Below the pieces are notes generated by a model. It made no database searches and was not told the origin of the DNA. It saw only the letters and a program-made list of their open reading frames with translations. A stretch of DNA of 14,464 bases from JBBQVO01 sp038211505 (GTDB taxonomy: Bacteria; Chloroflexota; Dehalococcoidia; DSTF01; JACRBR01): NCBI GenBank assembly GCA_038211505.1, contig JBBQVO010000077.1, positions 1-14,464 of the forward strand, read 5' to 3'. Shown here piece after piece: positions 12,829 to 14,464 of this stretch. The number at the start of each line of letters is the position of its first letter. Position 1 is the stretch's first letter. The position numbers and the translations under genes were made by a program.

Positions 12829-13178
12829 TGCGGTTGACGGTGAACGGCAAACCGCGCGAGATCGACGACGCGTCGGCCGAGATGGCGCTGACGCAACTGC
12901 TTAGCGTGCTTGAGGTGAATCCGCGGCTTGTGGCGGTCGCGATCAACGGCGACGTGATCGTCAAGACGTCGTACGATGCCGCGATCGTGCGAGACGGGGA
13001 TGGGGTGGAGATCGTGCGGATGGTGGGTGGGGGATGTGGTTGCGTCGGGAGTCGGCGCTTCGCGCACCTCACCCCGCCCTTCGGGCACCCCTCTCCACGC
13101 TGTGGAGAGGGGATTCGACCGACGGACGTTCTCAAAGACAATGAGTGCCTTCGTTCCGATTCGGATGCGCGTCGATGA
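12828..13178 (+). CDS. thiS: Sulfur carrier protein ThiS with unusual C-terminal extension
   Basis: ThiS normally ends in Gly-Gly, whose carboxylate is adenylated and turned into a thiocarboxylate for ThiG. Residues 1-69 here are a normal ThiS: MRLTVNGKPREI, LLSVLEVNPRLVAVAINGDVI, then RDGDGVEIVRMVGGG. No stop follows. The frame continues for 47 residues (CGCVGSRRFAHL... to DARR), mostly translated from a dispersed hairpin repeat (13065-13113), and stops at a TGA overlapping the thiO ATG (ATGA at 13175). As written, the diglycine is internal and cannot be activated without cleavage. The start ATG shares one base with the previous TGA (TGATG), so translation is coupled. Candidate explanations are a damaged gene, proteolytic maturation, or sequence error. 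Confidence 0.8.
   Translation: MRLTVNGKPREIDDASAEMALTQLLSVLEVNPRLVAVAINGDVIVKTSYDAAIVRDGDGVEIVRMVGGGCGCVGSRRFAHLTPPFGHPSPRCGEGIRPTDVLKDNECLRSDSDARR
13065..13113. repeat. Dispersed hairpin repeat, copy 2 (inside thiS frame)
   Basis: This starts CACCTCACCCC like copy 1 (4055-4094) and ends in a perfect 11-bp hairpin, CCCCTCTCCAC, GCT, GTGGAGAGGGG (13088-13112). It begins about 30 bases after the thiS Gly-Gly-Gly codons and is read through in frame. Confidence 0.7.
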
Positions 13179-14284
13179 GTGATGTGGTGATTGTTGGCGG
13201 GGGGATTGTGGGGGTGGCGTGCGCGTATGAGCTGGCGAAGGCGGGGGCGCGGGTGGTGCTGCTGGAGTACGGCAAGACAGGGATGCAGGCGACGAATGCG
13301 GCCGCGGGCATGCTGGCGCCGATGATCGAGGCGTCGGCGGCGGGGCCGATGTTGGAGTTTGGGACGCGAGCGCTCGCTGAGTATCCGGCGTTGGTCTCGG
13401 AGGTGGAGGCGTCGTGCGGGTTCGATGTTGAGTTGCGGCTGCACGGCATTTTGCGCGTCGCGAGCACGGACGATGAGGCGGCGGCGTTGCGGCAGCGATG
13501 CGCGTGGCAGCGCTCGATGACGATGCCGGTCGAGTGGTTGGATGCGGCGGCGTGCCGGGAGTTGGAGCCGCGGCTGAGCGATCGCGTGTGCGGCGGCGTG
13601 TTCTCGGCGACAGAGGGCTCGGTGAGCAATCAGCTGCTGGCGCTGGGGCTGGAGCGCGCGGCGATCGCGCTCGGCGCCGACGTGCGACAGCAGACGCCGA
13701 TTGATGGGTTTGTGGTCGCGGGCGATCGTGTCGAGGGCGTTCGATCGCGTGGCGAGACGTTCGCGTGTGACACGGTCGTCATCGCGGCGGGGGCGCGATC
13801 GGGGCAGATCTCGCACAGGCTCGGCGTGCGATCGCGGCTGCCGGTGCGGCCGGTGCGCGGGCAGATGATCGCGCTCGGCGGCATGTCGACGCCGATCCGG
13901 CACATCGTCTGGGGCTCGGGCGGATATCTCGTGCCGCGCGCGAACGGCATCGTCTTCGCCGGCGCGACGGTGGAGGATGTGGGGTTCCGCCGTCGCACGA
14001 CGAAGGCGGGAGTGCGGGCGATGCGGTCGATGGCGATCGGCCTCGTGCCGCAGCTCGAAGCAGCGCGCGTGCACTTCGAGTGGGCGGGGCTGCGGCCCGG
14101 GACGCCGGACGATCTGCCGATCATCGGGCCGATGCCATCGCACGCGAACGTGGTCGCCGCGACGGGGCACTATCGCAACGGGATATTGCTGGGGCCGCTG
14201 ACGGGGAAGCTGGTCGCACGCGGGATCGTCGATGGCGATTGGGGTGGGGTGGCGGCGGCGTTTTCGGTTGGGCGGTTTCGGTGA
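13175..14284 (+). CDS. thiO: Glycine oxidase ThiO
   Basis: ThiO is an FAD-dependent amine oxidase that converts glycine to dehydroglycine (iminoacetate), the C-N donor for ThiG in aerobic thiazole synthesis. The 369-residue protein starts with the FAD Rossmann motif DVVIVGGGIVGVACAYELAKAG, followed by ATNAAAGMLAP, a signature of this family. RPVRGQMIAL and SGGYLVPRANG lie in the middle. The C-terminus has GLRPGTPDDLPIIGP and ATGHYRNGILLGPLTGK (around His332). ATG 13175 gives the standard N-terminus and overlaps the thiS TGA; the frame extends 10 codons further without support. Its presence, rather than the anaerobic tyrosine lyase ThiH, suggests an oxygen-using organism. Confidence 0.93.
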   Translation: MSDVVIVGGGIVGVACAYELAKAGARVVLLEYGKTGMQATNAAAGMLAPMIEASAAGPMLEFGTRALAEYPALVSEVEASCGFDVELRLHGILRVASTDDEAAALRQRCAWQRSMTMPVEWLDAAACRELEPRLSDRVCGGVFSATEGSVSNQLLALGLERAAIALGADVRQQTPIDGFVVAGDRVEGVRSRGETFACDTVVIAAGARSGQISHRLGVRSRLPVRPVRGQMIALGGMSTPIRHIVWGSGGYLVPRANGIVFAGATVEDVGFRRRTTKAGVRAMRSMAIGLVPQLEAARVHFEWAGLRPGTPDDLPIIGPMPSHANVVAATGHYRNGILLGPLTGKLVARGIVDGDWGGVAAAFSVGRFR

Positions 14285-14298
14285 CGGCGACGACCAAT

Positions 14299-14319
14299 TA
14301 ACCACGAAGGGCACGAAGG
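14299..14319. repeat. Dispersed CCACGAAG repeat after thiO
   Basis: AACCACGAAGGGCACGAAGG belongs to the same motif family as the copy at 9831-9898. It lies 15 bases after the thiO stop. Confidence 0.45.
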
Positions 14320-14384
14320 ATCTTGTTCTTTTTGATCCGCACGGCAGCGCGCTAGCGCATGCGGCGTCGGACGCGTTTGTGGCA

Positions 14385-14410
14385 AGATTCTTCGCTTCGC
14401 TCAGAATGAC
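14385..14410. repeat. REP-like repeat ending CTTCGCTCAGAATGAC
   Basis: The segment beginning AGATTCTTCGC and ending GCTCAGAATGAC has complementary ends (ATTCT at 14387-14391, AGAAT at 14403-14407). I recognise it as resembling a short repeat common between genes in Chloroflexota and other bacteria. Only one copy is in this window. Confidence 0.4.
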
Positions 14411-14423
14411 AGGAGTGGCGCAG

Positions 14424-14464
14424 ATGACAGTGACGCAAGTCGAGCACGATACTGCCCGTCACTT
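14424..14464 (+). CDS. Start of an unidentified gene, cut by the window end
   Basis: ATG 14424 is preceded by AGGAG (14411-14415) at an 8-base spacing and begins MTVTQVEHDTARH before the window ends. The strong ribosome site makes a real gene likely. Thirteen residues are too few to identify it. It is 139 bases from thiO and separated by repeats, so membership in the thi operon is uncertain. Confidence 0.4.
   Translation, partial: MTVTQVEHDTARH

Noticed and set aside
12800..14314. Minus-strand open frame of 504 codons opposite thiS and thiO
   Set aside because: It is a shadow of thiO; the content is mostly Arg/His/Pro with no recognisable motif.
1..14464. CRISPR arrays, tRNA or rRNA genes, prophage or transposase genes
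   Set aside because: I looked for regularly spaced direct repeats, tRNA cloverleaf signatures, conserved rRNA segments and recombinase motifs and saw none. The repeats present are irregular intergenic elements.

Overview
The window comes from a GC-rich bacterial chromosome. Gene content and style suggest a member of the Chloroflexota (Dehalococcoidia-like) or a near relative. The clues are a DUF951 protein, a bifunctional-nuclease (DUF151) protein, a Pro/Thr-repeat N-terminus on a membrane protein, abundant GTG/TTG starts with 1-4 base gene overlaps, and many short palindromic or 'CCACAGAG / CCACGAAG' dispersed repeats between genes. The lineage is an inference; no rRNA or tRNA is present to confirm it.

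Left part (1-7841), all genes on the minus strand. Read in the direction of transcription from the right: gyrB (DNA gyrase B) behind a leader with an extended -10 promoter and a terminator-like hairpin; a uracil-DNA glycosylase superfamily gene whose Fe-S-binding N-terminus lies in another frame (apparent one-base frameshift); a CAP-domain lipoprotein; a repeat-rich spacer with a 275-bp segment bounded by perfect 19-bp inverted repeats; a tightly overlapped trio made of a DUF951 zinc-ribbon-like protein and two tandem MFS transporters; and finally a bifunctional-nuclease family gene with its own promoter.

Right part (8113-14464), all genes on the plus strand. First come two tandemly duplicated alpha/beta hydrolases joined by a GTGA overlap. 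A promoter, a clear TPP riboswitch and an intrinsic terminator then precede a thiamine operon: thiD, a small two-helix membrane protein of unknown function, thiG, a ThiE/TenI-family gene, thiS, thiO. The thiG-tenI-thiS-thiO junctions all overlap (GTGA, TGATG, ATGA). ThiO oxidises glycine to dehydroglycine, ThiS (normally through a C-terminal Gly-Gly) delivers sulfur, ThiG assembles the thiazole, a TenI-like protein may tautomerise it, and ThiD phosphorylates the pyrimidine. thiC, thiF, thiL and probably a true thiE are not in this window. A further gene appears to begin at 14424 and runs off the end.

The most notable points are: ThiS whose Gly-Gly is internal because the frame reads through a dispersed hairpin repeat; a ThiE family member lacking TMP-synthase catalytic residues (better called TenI-like); GyrB with EGISAGG in place of the near-invariant EGDSAGG; and the UDG frameshift. 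No CRISPR array, phage, transposase or obviously new defence system is visible.
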